Positions 26,576 to 35,941 of a stretch of DNA of 64,000 bases are shown here, in pieces. The DNA is from Rhizobium sp. CIAT894 (GTDB lineage: Bacteria; Pseudomonadota; Alphaproteobacteria; Rhizobiales; Rhizobiaceae), in the NCBI RefSeq assembly GCF_000172795.2, contig NZ_CP020947.1, forward strand, positions 1,801,001 to 1,865,000. Reading direction: 5' to 3'. Position 1 is the first letter of the stretch, and each line of letters starts with the position of its first letter. The notes beneath the pieces are model-generated. The model saw only the letters and a program-made list of their open reading frames with translations, was not told the DNA's origin and did no database searches. Made by a program: the position numbers and the translations under genes.

Positions 26576-28476
26576 GCGAACATATCCCGCGTCATGGTTT
26601 GGGCTGTGCGGGGGCCTTGGCCGCGCGGGGTGAGGCCATTGCGCTTCATCCAGTCTAGCCAACGGCGAAGGTCGCTGTCCTTGAACTTCTTGCCCTTCTC
26701 CTCGTGCCATTCCGTCAGGACGCCGTTGACTACCATGGAGTCGTCTGGCTGTCGGCCGTCCATCAGGGCGTCATTCCACACGGCGTAGAGAGTGGCGATG
26801 GCCTCGACCGCCTCGGTGCCGAAATCGCGCAGGAGACCGATGAGACCGTCCAGCGTATCGGCGCGCGGCCCCAGCAGGCTTTTGAGTTCAGCGTTGTGCC
26901 CCCCGGCGTTTGACAGTGGAGCATAGGTGACGATCGTACCCACCCCGTCCGCCTGGCGCGCCCTGTAGAAGCTTGCAACCTCCACCGCGCGCTCTGTCTC
27001 CTCGATCAAGGCGCGATCGAGCGGCCCCGCGGCCTGACGGAAGTAGTTACCCTGGAGTTCGCTGATGCCAAGATGGGCTTCAGCGAGATAGAGTTCCTTT
27101 TGCAGTTTCACTCGTCCGAACTTCGGATTGCTCCGATGCTGGTGGATGATCTCCGCTCCGACGAGGAGGCGGAATCTGTCTCGGTCTGACGTGGATATGG
27201 CGGCCGGCAGATTTTCGCGGATGTCGATATGGCCCGCGACAGCCGCGGTGATGAGGGCGGCGCGGTGTTCTCTCAGCAACTCTATGCTATCGGAGACCGA
27301 CTTGACGATCCGCTCGATTCTCGAAGTCCGGGCGTCGATTGCTGCTGCAATCTCGGCCTGCTCATCAAGTGATGGAAGCCATGCGACAACGTCCATGAAC
27401 TTGGCATGTTCGAGACGCCATTGATCGATCCTTATACCATTTGATATTGTCAAGAATAGCGAAGGCATGGGCCGAGTGCGCAGTAGATAGTGCATGTAGC
27501 GTCCGTTCATTGGCGCTACGGGTCGATAAACAAGGTAATCGGGGCTAGTTATCCCTCTGAGTTCTGAGATCCCAAGGGACCCTTGCCACGCCTTCATCTT
27601 GTTGACGACCAAATCTCCTGGTTCAACAAGCTGATACGAAGATAGGTCTTCGGGTGTCTTGTTGATGTTGTCGTCTCGAGACGATTTCAGAATGACCCCG
27701 AAATCCCGGTAGACGGACAGCACGTCGAGATCAGGCATGCCTTGCCGCTTCGCTGCGCGGAACAAAAATCGCATGCGGCGGGGTTGCCAGCCCTGTGGTA
27801 TGAGAGGGAACCACGAGTTTTGGGTAGCTACACGCTCTCTACCCGCATGAAGCCCGCTATGGATGTATTCCTTGGTGATTGCGGATTTTTGCTCACGAAG
27901 AACCTCGACCTGGCGTTCCTTCGTCTCGATCAGCTTGTCGATGCGGGTGGTTTCGCGATCGAGGAAGGCGGCGATGGCTCTTTGGGCGTCGAGATCAGGA
28001 ACAGGGATATTGACCGATCCTATGCCGTTCAGTGTCAGACCGTAGCGAGTTACCCCTTGGGCAGTGAGACCGAAGGATTCGCGAGTCGGCTTTGCCTTCA
28101 GGCTCCAAAATAGAAATGGACCAATGATTTCAGAGGGATTGGGCCTCAATATTGCGAGATGATATCCGCAGACAATTCCTTCCGCGCTTGAATCTACAAG
28201 TGCGGGAACTGCGATATCATCCGGCGTTTCGCTGTCCTTCGTTATGACAACGTCACCGGCGCGAAGCCCGAATTTCGTGATTTCCTGAGGCTTTGCCGAA
28301 CCTTCGCTGAACTCGATGTGGCTGGCAATCCGATCATTGTAGTAAACATCGACATAGTTGCAGAGGCGGACGATTTCCTCGCCCTCATCCATAATCTTGT
28401 CGACGTTGCTGGACCTGATTGTCACCAATCGGCGCAGGGCCTTCATCGGCCAGAGGGTCGGTGCGGAAGTCGTCAT
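26572..28476 (-). CDS. hsdS: Type I restriction specificity subunit S with extra C-terminal domain
   Basis: DNA sequence-recognition subunit. Residues 1-190 and about 215-405 are the two target-recognition halves, each ending in a conserved coiled coil (RAIAAFLDRETTRIDKLIETKERQ; QAEIAAAIDARTSRIERIVKSVSD). Residues about 425-634 are not part of a classical HsdS: they include KFGRVKLQKELYLAEAHLG and GNYFRQAAGPLDRALIEE, which recalls the KLQK...GP pattern of Panacea/DUF4065-type domains. At 634 residues it is about 200 longer than usual. The start overlaps the hsdM stop (ATGA). Confidence 0.92.
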   Translation of the reverse strand: MTTSAPTLWPMKALRRLVTIRSSNVDKIMDEGEEIVRLCNYVDVYYNDRIASHIEFSEGSAKPQEITKFGLRAGDVVITKDSETPDDIAVPALVDSSAEGIVCGYHLAILRPNPSEIIGPFLFWSLKAKPTRESFGLTAQGVTRYGLTLNGIGSVNIPVPDLDAQRAIAAFLDRETTRIDKLIETKERQVEVLREQKSAITKEYIHSGLHAGRERVATQNSWFPLIPQGWQPRRMRFLFRAAKRQGMPDLDVLSVYRDFGVILKSSRDDNINKTPEDLSSYQLVEPGDLVVNKMKAWQGSLGISELRGITSPDYLVYRPVAPMNGRYMHYLLRTRPMPSLFLTISNGIRIDQWRLEHAKFMDVVAWLPSLDEQAEIAAAIDARTSRIERIVKSVSDSIELLREHRAALITAAVAGHIDIRENLPAAISTSDRDRFRLLVGAEIIHQHRSNPKFGRVKLQKELYLAEAHLGISELQGNYFRQAAGPLDRALIEETERAVEVASFYRARQADGVGTIVTYAPLSNAGGHNAELKSLLGPRADTLDGLIGLLRDFGTEAVEAIATLYAVWNDALMDGRQPDDSMVVNGVLTEWHEEKGKKFKDSDLRRWLDWMKRNGLTPRGQGPRTAQTMTRDMFA

Positions 28477-30575
28477 CCCGCCACCTCTTTCAGGAGGTCT
28501 GCGATATCTGTCTCCAGCGTCTTCAGCTCCGCGTCGATCTCGGCCAGCGGACGCGGCGCGACATAACGATAGAAGTAGCGGTTGAAGTTGATCTCGTAAC
28601 CGACGCGGCCAACGCCCTTGTCCGCGTCATCCCTGTAGGTCTCGTCTACCCATGCGTCGGGCACGAAAGGCGTCACCTCACGGGCAACATAGCTCTTCCA
28701 ATCCTCCTTGAGCGGCACAAGCTCATGGTCGCGCAGTTCGGGGTCTGGTTCTGGCCTGCCGTCGCCGTCGAGGCAGATGGCGGCGGACTCGTCCCGCTCC
28801 GACAGCGCGGAAAGGATCGCCTTCCTGACCGGCGCGCCGATCTTCATGCCCGCGCCCTTGAGCGCCTTGGTCAAGGTGGCCTCGAAGGCGGGGCGGTCCT
28901 TGAACAAGGTGGTCGGCAGGCGATCGACGACTACGTTCAACACGTCATCCTGCTCGGCAGGGTCCAGCTTCAGGAACGGCTTGGCGAGCTTTAGCCGCGC
29001 TATGCGCTCGGGGCTGGATTGGAAATTCAGCCGGAGTGGACGCTCCACCCTGATCTCGCGATAGCCGAAATCGCTGGCGTCGAAAATCTTCGACACCGCG
29101 CTCCACGGCCCGCCACCGTTCGCCGTCTCGTGGAAGATATGCGTGATGGTCTCTCGGCCGTCGTCGCGGATTTCCCGACGCTTGGAGCCGAGGTTCTTGC
29201 GCATGGGCGCCCAAAAGCGTTCGCCCGATGCATCGATGAGCTGGACCTTACCGCGACGTTTCCGTTCCTTGCGGTTGGTCAGCAGCCAAACATAGGTTTG
29301 GATCCCGGTGTTGTAGAAAAGGTCGGTCGGCAGCGCGACGATGGCCTCGATCCAGTCGCTTTCCAGCATCCAGCGGCGGATTTCGCTCTCGCCCGATCCG
29401 GCCCCGCCGGTGAAGAGCGGTGAGCCGTTCATGACGATGCCGATGCGCGAACCAATCTCGTCGGTTCGCATCTTGGAAATCATGTGCTGGAGAAAGAGAA
29501 GCTGGCCATCCGAGATGCGCGGCAGGCCCGCGCCGAAGCGGCCGTCCTTGCCCTGGGTCGCCGCTTCGTCTCTGATCGGCTCCTGATACTTTTTCCAATC
29601 CACGCCATAGGGGGGATTGGACAGCATGTAGTGAAAGCGCCGGTCCTTGTGGGCGTCCTGGGTCAGCGTGTTGCCAAAGGCGATATTTTCCGGGTCATGG
29701 CCTGTTACCAGCATGTCGGACTTGCAGATGCCGAAGGACTCGCCGTTAAGCTCCTGACCGAAAAGCTCGACACGAATATCGGGGTTAAACTCCTTCAGGG
29801 CTTCTTCGGCGAGCGCGAGCATCCCGCCGGTGCCACACGCCGGGTCGTAAATCTGCCGGATAATCCCCTGACCCCGGAGCTTTTCATCATCGTTGACGAT
29901 GATGAGGTCCACGATCAGCCGGATCACCTCGCGCGGTGTGAAGTGCTCGCCGGCGGTTTCGTTGGAGATTTCCGAGAAGCGGCGGATCAGATCTTCAAAC
30001 AGATAACCCATCGCCAGCGTCGAGACGGCTTCCGGTCGAAGGTCGAGCGCGGCGAACTGCTCGAACACCTTCCATAGAATATTGGCGTCGGCGAGCCTCT
30101 TCAGTTGGTCCGTGAAAAGGAACTTGTCGAGAAAGACATCCCGAACCGAGTCCGAGAAGGCCGTGATGTAGGCGATGAGATTTTTGTGAACGTCGCTCGG
30201 ATTCTGCGCCCTTATTTTGGCGAATGTCAGCGTGCTTGTATTGTGAACGCGGATGCCGCCGCCGATCGCGCCATATAGCATCATGTCGCGTGTCTGCTCG
30301 TCTATGCCCGGCGGTAGTCCGGCATAGGCCTTCAGTACTGCATCTTTGGTGGGCTCAAGGATGCAATCAAGGCGGCGAAGAACTACAAACGGCAAGATAA
30401 CCTTGCCATATTCCGACTGCTTGAAGTCGCCGCGAAGCGTTTCGGCAATCTGCCAAACGAAGTTTGATTGAATTTTAGCTTTTGATACTACACCCTGATC
30501 CACGCAAACCACCCACTTTGGCCGATTCGCGCACATGAGCATCGGGTCGATGTTCGCTTCCGCCCGAGCCGGCAT
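28473..30575 (-). CDS. hsdM: Type I restriction-modification methyltransferase subunit M
   Basis: N6-adenine methyltransferase of the type I system. Conserved parts: HsdM N-terminal helical domain (NFVWQIAETLRGDFKQSEYG), SAM-binding motif near 240 (YDPACGTGGML), and catalytic NPPY near 317 (LSNPPYGVDWKKY). The start is uncertain: most family members begin just before SKAKIQSNFVWQ, where only GTG codons (30503, 30512) are available; the ATG at 30575 adds about 30 unusual residues. It is the first gene of a five-gene, overlapping operon; it needs HsdS for specificity. Confidence 0.93.
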   Translation of the reverse strand: MPARAEANIDPMLMCANRPKWVVCVDQGVVSKAKIQSNFVWQIAETLRGDFKQSEYGKVILPFVVLRRLDCILEPTKDAVLKAYAGLPPGIDEQTRDMMLYGAIGGGIRVHNTSTLTFAKIRAQNPSDVHKNLIAYITAFSDSVRDVFLDKFLFTDQLKRLADANILWKVFEQFAALDLRPEAVSTLAMGYLFEDLIRRFSEISNETAGEHFTPREVIRLIVDLIIVNDDEKLRGQGIIRQIYDPACGTGGMLALAEEALKEFNPDIRVELFGQELNGESFGICKSDMLVTGHDPENIAFGNTLTQDAHKDRRFHYMLSNPPYGVDWKKYQEPIRDEAATQGKDGRFGAGLPRISDGQLLFLQHMISKMRTDEIGSRIGIVMNGSPLFTGGAGSGESEIRRWMLESDWIEAIVALPTDLFYNTGIQTYVWLLTNRKERKRRGKVQLIDASGERFWAPMRKNLGSKRREIRDDGRETITHIFHETANGGGPWSAVSKIFDASDFGYREIRVERPLRLNFQSSPERIARLKLAKPFLKLDPAEQDDVLNVVVDRLPTTLFKDRPAFEATLTKALKGAGMKIGAPVRKAILSALSERDESAAICLDGDGRPEPDPELRDHELVPLKEDWKSYVAREVTPFVPDAWVDETYRDDADKGVGRVGYEINFNRYFYRYVAPRPLAEIDAELKTLETDIADLLKEVAG

Positions 30576-30852
30576 TTTTGCCGCAGCATAGTAGCCGATA
30601 CGTCGTTAATAAAGTTCAAAGATGTCAGGCGTAGCGGATTCCCGGCGGCATATGCGTTCGCGCCGTGAGTCGAGGTGACATCGGAAGGTTGAAGCCCAAC
30701 GCCCGCCCTTGGCGCTGAGTCACCAAGATCAGCAGCTCAAGTTGCCTTCCGAGCCGGCATCCCATCGCACTTTCGGCGGCCTTCGGCGGCTCTAGCGCGC
30801 CGTAGCGTACGAAAGACGGTGGCTCGCCGAGCAGGAGCAAACTGCGAACTTC

Positions 30853-31125
30853 ATGCTGCCGATCGTGCGCGAATCTACGCCACAGCTTCCAAAGCGGAGA
30901 AAGCGCGATCGCGACCGTGAGGAACGCGTGCGTAATGCGGGCGGACCTAAGCCATCCCTGCGCGATCGAGCGTATGCCCTGGCCTTGGAGCGTGGGAATG
31001 TGAAAACTCGGGAGTTCACCGATATCGGCATTCCCCGGCATTACCTCACGCGGATGTGCGAAGAAGGTCTCTTGGTGAAGATCGGCTATGGCGTCTACCG
31101 CGCTGTCGAGCGCAAGGCCGCGTAG
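30853..31125 (+). CDS. AbiEi-antitoxin-like winged-helix protein, copy B
   Basis: A 90-residue basic protein. The C-terminal half (TDIGIPRHYLTRMCEEGLLVKIGYGVYRA) has the winged-helix pattern of AbiEi-type antitoxin N-terminal domains; the first half is strongly basic (PKRRKRDRDREERVR). No toxin gene is adjacent, so it may act alone as a DNA-binding protein. The homology with copy A continues 13 residues before this ATG, so the ATG may not be the original start; GGAG is 15 nt away, too far to be convincing. Direct copy A is at 21393, across the restriction operon. Confidence 0.55.
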   Translation: MLPIVRESTPQLPKRRKRDRDREERVRNAGGPKPSLRDRAYALALERGNVKTREFTDIGIPRHYLTRMCEEGLLVKIGYGVYRAVERKAA

Positions 31126-31137
31126 ACTCAGATGCGT

Positions 31138-32085
31138 CTAGCGTGCGGCGGCTGTGGCCACTCTTGATGCGCGCGGTGCGCGGCGCTTCTCTCGTGAGAC
31201 GCCGCCAGTGATTGACATCAGGTGCTTTAGGGCTGGGTTCGAATTCGTCGGGGACCAAACCGCGCCGACGGGTAGGTCACCTTCCGGACAGAACATCTGC
31301 TTGAACACGACGCCAGGCCACTCGATTCCAAGTGTCGATTCACTGGAGACCGTGAGCCCGTATCCCATAGCGACCAAATTCATCAGACTGTCACGGCCGA
31401 CCTCGTGGATGTCGATCGTCGGGCTGAACCCCAGCCCAGCCAACCTTTGAATCAGGTAGTCGCGAACCTCTGGTCCAGCACCTTCGCTGCTGACCACAAA
31501 GGGCTCGTTCCGGGTGTCGGTCCAGACAAGGTCGTCGCGGCCCGCCAAGTCGTGCGCTTCAGGCAGAGCGAGGAATACCCCCTCGGACCAGAGGACAATC
31601 GACTCATAGCCCGGAATTGAGTGTGATCCCGTGATGAAAACCACATCGACCTCTCCGCTCGTCAGTCGCTGGAGGTTCTCCTTGGATGTCCCTTCACGGA
31701 TACGGACCTTCACGCCTGGATGGCTTTGACGGAACTGACGGAAAATGCGGTTCAGCGGTTCCGCAGTGAGTGCCGTCAACATTCCAACTTTGATCTCACC
31801 TCGTTCTCCGCGCTCCGTAGAAGCGGCAAACTTGATTGCCTGCTCGAAATGACTCACACCCATCGCCGCTTGCTTCAAAAATTCCGACCCGGCTTTGGTG
31901 ACCCGGATTCCGCGGTAATCTCGCTCGAAGAGACTGAAGCCGATCTTGTGCTCTAGGATTAGAATGCGTCGGCTTACCGTTGACTGCGGGACGCCGAGCA
32001 CCTGAGCGACCCGACGAAAGCTCCCGTGCTCAGCGGCGATCATCGCATAGCGAAGGTAGCGGAGGTCGAGGGTCATATTTGGCAT
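31138..32085 (-). CDS. LysR-family transcriptional regulator
   Basis: N-terminal winged HTH (LRYLRYAMIAAEHGSFRRVAQVLGVPQSTVSRRI, in parts of residues 6-45) and a periplasmic-binding-like effector domain (about 95-300). The start at 32085 (or the ATG three codons later) fits the family; the longer open frame to 32223 does not. The protein has a C-terminal Arg/Ala-rich extension (EKRRAPRASRV). It is on the same strand as the isonitrile-hydratase-like gene and not divergent from a target, so what it controls is unclear. It converges on copy B 12 nt away. Confidence 0.88.
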   Translation of the reverse strand: MPNMTLDLRYLRYAMIAAEHGSFRRVAQVLGVPQSTVSRRILILEHKIGFSLFERDYRGIRVTKAGSEFLKQAAMGVSHFEQAIKFAASTERGERGEIKVGMLTALTAEPLNRIFRQFRQSHPGVKVRIREGTSKENLQRLTSGEVDVVFITGSHSIPGYESIVLWSEGVFLALPEAHDLAGRDDLVWTDTRNEPFVVSSEGAGPEVRDYLIQRLAGLGFSPTIDIHEVGRDSLMNLVAMGYGLTVSSESTLGIEWPGVVFKQMFCPEGDLPVGAVWSPTNSNPALKHLMSITGGVSREKRRAPRASRVATAAAR

Positions 32086-32293
32086 GCATCGGCATCCTAG
32101 TGTTGCTCGCGCTTTGCCAACCGGCTCGCCTGTGGTCACATTCGCCACATCAGCGTTCCGGGCGGTTGCGTATTTTCGTGGGATTGAGAGAAATTGGAGG
32201 CGATCGCCTGCAGGCTGCGCCATGCAAGGAAGTGCGCCGTTTCCGCCGTAGATCGCGTGGCGATCGCTCCAACGTGCTGGTGTCGCTCGGTGC

Positions 32294-33007
32294 CTAGATC
32301 CAGGCGACTGCCGAAGTCTCTGCCAGGGCCGATTCCACGAACTGCTGATTCATCTCGGACGTTGCCATTCGGGCGGCTTGAACGACCAGAGGGTCCGCCG
32401 TTCGGGGATGACCATCCGTGAAAGGTGGCTGGGGGTCATATTCCATGGCCAGTTGCGTGAATTTGGCAGTCGCTTCACCTTTAAGAGCTGCCAAGAGGGT
32501 AAGTCCGAAATCGATGCCTGCAGTGACGCCGCCACCCGTATAGCGGTTTCCATCTACGACAACGCGATCGTGGCTTGCCTCGATACCCATTGCCTCCAAG
32601 GCGTCGTAGAAAGCCCAATGCGTTGCCGCACGGTGGCCCTTCAGAAGGCCGGCCTTGGCGAGCAAGAGCGATCCAGTGCAGACCGACGTTATGAATCGGG
32701 CCGACCATCCGGCCTGCGCGAGGAACTCCAGGATGTCCTGATCCCTCATTGCGTCGCCCGTCCCATGGCCGCCAGGTACGAAAATTACGTCCAAATCAGC
32801 CGGGGCGTCCGCGAACGTGGTGGTCGGGTTGATGGAAATGCCGGTATCGGTCCAGACGGGGTCCAGGGTCTTCCAGAGAAGATGGGTCTTTCCATGCATG
32901 CCGAGAGCGGCATGCGGACCTGCGAGATCGAGGAGCGTGAAGTTGGGATACAAGACCATCCCGACATTCAAAACTTTGCTTTGGTCGAACGCGTTACTGT
33001 CGGCCAT
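32294..33007 (-). CDS. inhA: DJ-1/PfpI family protein, isonitrile hydratase-like
   Basis: A 237-residue protein of the DJ-1/ThiJ/PfpI superfamily. The nucleophilic elbow has Cys110 in TSVCTGSLLLAKAGLLKG, with the later segments RAATHWAF and YTGGGVTAGIDFGL and the QPPF motif of isonitrile hydratase InhA, which hydrates isonitriles to N-substituted formamides. Many InhA-like proteins have other small-electrophile roles (glyoxalase or protease claims), so the reaction is not certain. GGAGG lies 5 nt before the ATG. Confidence 0.75.
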   Translation of the reverse strand: MADSNAFDQSKVLNVGMVLYPNFTLLDLAGPHAALGMHGKTHLLWKTLDPVWTDTGISINPTTTFADAPADLDVIFVPGGHGTGDAMRDQDILEFLAQAGWSARFITSVCTGSLLLAKAGLLKGHRAATHWAFYDALEAMGIEASHDRVVVDGNRYTGGGVTAGIDFGLTLLAALKGEATAKFTQLAMEYDPQPPFTDGHPRTADPLVVQAARMATSEMNQQFVESALAETSAVAWI

Positions 33008-33149
33008 AAGGCCTCCTTACTAAATGAAATTTCCAAATGCTGTGAGATTTAGGCCGCAGGATCTTGGGGTGAGAGCCTGCGGCCATAGACCGAGTCACAC
33101 ATCCAGCCGGTTCGTTCTGTTAAACTTGGACCGCTGGAGGGACGCAGCC

Positions 33150-34043
33150 TCAGGCGGGTTCGACGCCACCTGTAGCGGGTGCGAGCGGGCGCAGCGCCTC
33201 GACCAAATCGGTGGTTCCATTGAAGACTTCGCCACCGGGCTGCACGTCGACAAGGCCACCTTTGTTGTGGGCGTCGTAAAGGTCGATCAGGAGCTTCGTC
33301 GTGCTGGGGCTCAACACTTTTTCCAGGCTTTCCTGCCACTGGTCACGAGGCAGTGCCATCGCTGCGACCTGGCGGCCGAGCAATTCGCCCATCGCCGCGG
33401 CGACGTCGGCAGCGCTGTAGCGGCGGGGACCTTCGGCATGGAGGATACGTTCGATGCCCCAAGTGCCTTCGTCCAGCAGGAGGCGCGCCGAGATCACGCC
33501 AAGATCGGGCGCTGAGATCGTGGGAAACTGCGCGTCGATCGGATGGTGCAGGCTCGGAAGCACACCCGCGCCGGCCGCGACTGGGAAGAATGCGGCCCAT
33601 CCCTGCATGTGCTCAGCGGAGCGAAGGATGATTTTCGGTATCGAGAGCTGGCGAAGGCGATCCTCGAGGAGCCGGAAGGCGCTCGGCATGCCAATCCATT
33701 CGTCGATGTGAGCGCCATAGTCCGAAACGATGAGAACTCGCTTTGGCTGCGCCGTTTCTAAGGCAGCGTAAAGGCTTTCGATCGCTGCCTTCATCTCCCC
33801 AACGGCATCTTCAGCCTGAGTCGGGGGTGGAAGGATGATCTGCGCGGTGTCGGCGCCCCCGAGAGCTGTTGCCAACGCGGCTGTGTCGTGGAGATCGGCG
33901 ATCGCCACATCGCAGCCGATCGAGCGCAGCCGATCAGCTTTTCCTTCATCCCGCAGGATTGCCCGGACAGGCACACCTGCCTCGCGCAGTTTCGTTGATG
34001 TTGCGAAGCCGACGTTGCCGGCTGCTCCTAGTATTGCGATCAT
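33150..34043 (-). CDS. NmrA-like NAD(P)-binding protein 1
   Basis: Atypical short-chain dehydrogenase of the NmrA/HSCARG type: Rossmann motif ILGAAGNVGFATS at the N-terminus, no YxxxK catalytic pair. Such proteins act as redox-sensing regulators or as quinone/NADPH reductases of the QorB kind. The 297-residue protein is intact. It is one of three related proteins in this cargo, each beside a regulator or an epoxide-hydrolase-like gene, and is followed (107 nt) by nothing on its strand before the DJ-1 gene. Confidence 0.78.
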   Translation of the reverse strand: MIAILGAAGNVGFATSTKLREAGVPVRAILRDEGKADRLRSIGCDVAIADLHDTAALATALGGADTAQIILPPPTQAEDAVGEMKAAIESLYAALETAQPKRVLIVSDYGAHIDEWIGMPSAFRLLEDRLRQLSIPKIILRSAEHMQGWAAFFPVAAGAGVLPSLHHPIDAQFPTISAPDLGVISARLLLDEGTWGIERILHAEGPRRYSAADVAAAMGELLGRQVAAMALPRDQWQESLEKVLSPSTTKLLIDLYDAHNKGGLVDVQPGGEVFNGTTDLVEALRPLAPATGGVEPA

Positions 34044-34146
34044 TGTTCAGTTCCTTTTTGAAGCGCGCGGGAGCGAGTGCCCGATCAGCGGACTGACCGG
34101 GCGCTTTCTCACAGCGCTTGGATTGGGTGTGGCGTGGTAGCCCGGT

Positions 34147-34575
34147 TTAATGCTGGCTTTGCTCGCCTACGACGGTCATGAAGCCGGCCGTGTCGAAGTA
34201 GTCGCGCCAGCGAACGATCTTGCCGCCTTCGATCTCTAGCACGCCCAGCGCGCGGATCGTTGCGATGATGGTGCCGTCGCTTCTGCAGAAGTGGTCGAAC
34301 CGTTCGGCATAGACCCGAGTGCCGGTGCCCGACAAAACCAGGCCATCGATCCGCATGTGGTCGAACTTGATCGGAAACGCCTTTGCGAAATTTTCCGCTT
34401 CCTCGGGACCGATCGTCTGCGCGACACCCACATTTTCCCAAAGCGTATCCGCGTTGAAATAGGCCGCGAACGACTTCCAGAAGCCATCGGGTGTCGCAAC
34501 CGTTGCGTCAAAGAATTCCCTGACCAGCGCGACCTCCGCCGACTCGGCTACGCCTTCTCCAGTTTGTGAGGACAT
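34147..34575 (-). CDS. Limonene-1,2-epoxide hydrolase-like protein 1 (SnoaL/NTF2 fold)
   Basis: A 142-residue single-domain protein of the NTF2-like cone fold. The epoxide-hydrolase family pattern is present: VYAERFDHF and GGKIVRWRDYFDTAGF, which supply the Arg and Asp residues of the catalytic triad. It could hydrolyse a small epoxide or be a SnoaL-type non-enzymatic relative. AAGGAG precedes the ATG by 9 nt. A paralogue is found at 37010. It lies between two NmrA-type genes on the same strand. Confidence 0.72.
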   Translation of the reverse strand: MSSQTGEGVAESAEVALVREFFDATVATPDGFWKSFAAYFNADTLWENVGVAQTIGPEEAENFAKAFPIKFDHMRIDGLVLSGTGTRVYAERFDHFCRSDGTIIATIRALGVLEIEGGKIVRWRDYFDTAGFMTVVGEQSQH

Positions 34576-34686
34576 TTCACTAACTCCTTTCTTTCATGGA
34601 CATTCCACCCTCCAAGAACCAGCCTCTTCCTCTAAGATTTCAGACGAACCAGAGGGCTGATCCTCGTTTCGGGGCGAACATCACCG

Positions 34687-35526
34687 TCAGGCCGCGAACT
34701 CGGCTCTGTGATCTTGCGCGTAGCTACGGAATGAATGGGGAGGCCTTCCGGTGATGCGTTCCACATCACTGGTCACGACCTCAGTCCAGCCCTCGCGAAC
34801 CGGGTAATAGATGGTCGCCAGAAACTCGGCGTAATCCTCCGAGACCCCGGCATTGATCAGAAGATCGATGAAGGTTGCGTCGTCGACCGGCGTGTAGGTA
34901 ATGGTTCGGCCGAGGACGTCCGACAAAATCGCCGCAGCATCGCTATATGACAGCGCCTCCGGGCCGGTCAGATTGAAGGACTGACCGTCAAAGACGCTGC
35001 TTGTCAGTACGGTAGCGGCGGCAAGCGCGATGTCGCGAGCGTCGATGAATGACGACTTGCCGTCGTCCGCGGGCACGGCGATTTGGCCAAACTTGATCGC
35101 GTCCTTCCACGAAGCATGGAAGTTGTCCGCGAACCAATTCGGCCGCAGGATGACAAAAGAATTCCCGGATTGCTCCAAGGTGGTCTCGATCACCCGGTAA
35201 GGGTTCGTCTCGTCAGCTTCCACGCCGAACACGCTGTGGAACACAACTTTGACTTTGCGAGCTATCGCAGCCTCGATGAACGGAAGGGCGAGAGAGAGTG
35301 GATCGACCGATCCAGCCGGAAGGAGAACGAACACGCGATCGACGCCGTCGAGTGCCGGGCCGAACGTATTCGGATCGCCATATTCAAACTTAACGCCTTC
35401 GGCACCATCGACTGAATCACCGATGCGCGATGCGGCTTTTACCGTGACGCCTTTGGAGATTAGCGCGCGAACAGTCGGCCTACCGACGTTACCCGTGGCG
35501 CCGAGAACAAGTATCTTGTCACTCAT
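34687..35526 (-). CDS. NmrA-like NAD(P)-binding oxidoreductase 2
   Basis: A 279-residue NmrA/QorB-like protein: VLGATGNVGRPTVRALISKG at the N-terminus and a C-terminal NmrA helical part (EDYAEFLATIYYPVREGW). It has no YxxxK pair. It is the most upstream gene of the 34-35.5 kb run (NmrA-2, epoxide hydrolase-like 1, NmrA-1), which could be one transcript. The physiological substrate is not evident. Confidence 0.78.
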   Translation of the reverse strand: MSDKILVLGATGNVGRPTVRALISKGVTVKAASRIGDSVDGAEGVKFEYGDPNTFGPALDGVDRVFVLLPAGSVDPLSLALPFIEAAIARKVKVVFHSVFGVEADETNPYRVIETTLEQSGNSFVILRPNWFADNFHASWKDAIKFGQIAVPADDGKSSFIDARDIALAAATVLTSSVFDGQSFNLTGPEALSYSDAAAILSDVLGRTITYTPVDDATFIDLLINAGVSEDYAEFLATIYYPVREGWTEVVTSDVERITGRPPHSFRSYAQDHRAEFAA

Positions 35527-35941
35527 GCGTTGACCAAAGCTTTCCAGCGATGGTTCGACGGCACGAGACCGTTGATTTCAATTGCTTGTTTGGAGGGGAA
35601 CACGATCCATTTCCTTGCTGTTGACAGTGCAAGGAGTATGGAGCTGCATGCCCGGCGTCGCTCAGATTCAGACGCCCATTTGCATGTTCGGTCGCAAATC
35701 GTACCTGGGCGTTGTCTCCGCGCAAGAAAATGCCCCGGCAGCGTGGCCGAGGCGGAAGCTAAAATCGCAGACCTTCAGATCGTTGAGATCACCAGAACGG
35801 GATAATCGACCAGATCGGCAGCATTGTTTCAGAAACAGCGGAGATGAGCGAGAGCGTCATTTTCAAGTCCTTTGGGTATAAGATTGAGCGATCAACGACG
35901 CCTATCGGTGTAGATCAGTTATCTTCCCCACGCGCTCACAA
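35527..35941. other. Gap without a supportable gene
   Basis: Lies between the start of NmrA-2 and the end of the AraC-type regulator, so it should hold the promoter of the NmrA-2 run. Overlapping short frames on both strands (for example 35530-35805) have no RBS and no recognisable protein pattern. Confidence 0.5.

Noticed and set aside
30625..31041. 138-codon minus-strand frame upstream of hsdM, overlapping copy B
   Set aside because: Partly protein-like, but no RBS or known family and it is antisense to copy B.
35530..35805. 91-codon plus-strand frame
   Set aside because: Starts at the edge of NmrA-2, no RBS, no family pattern.
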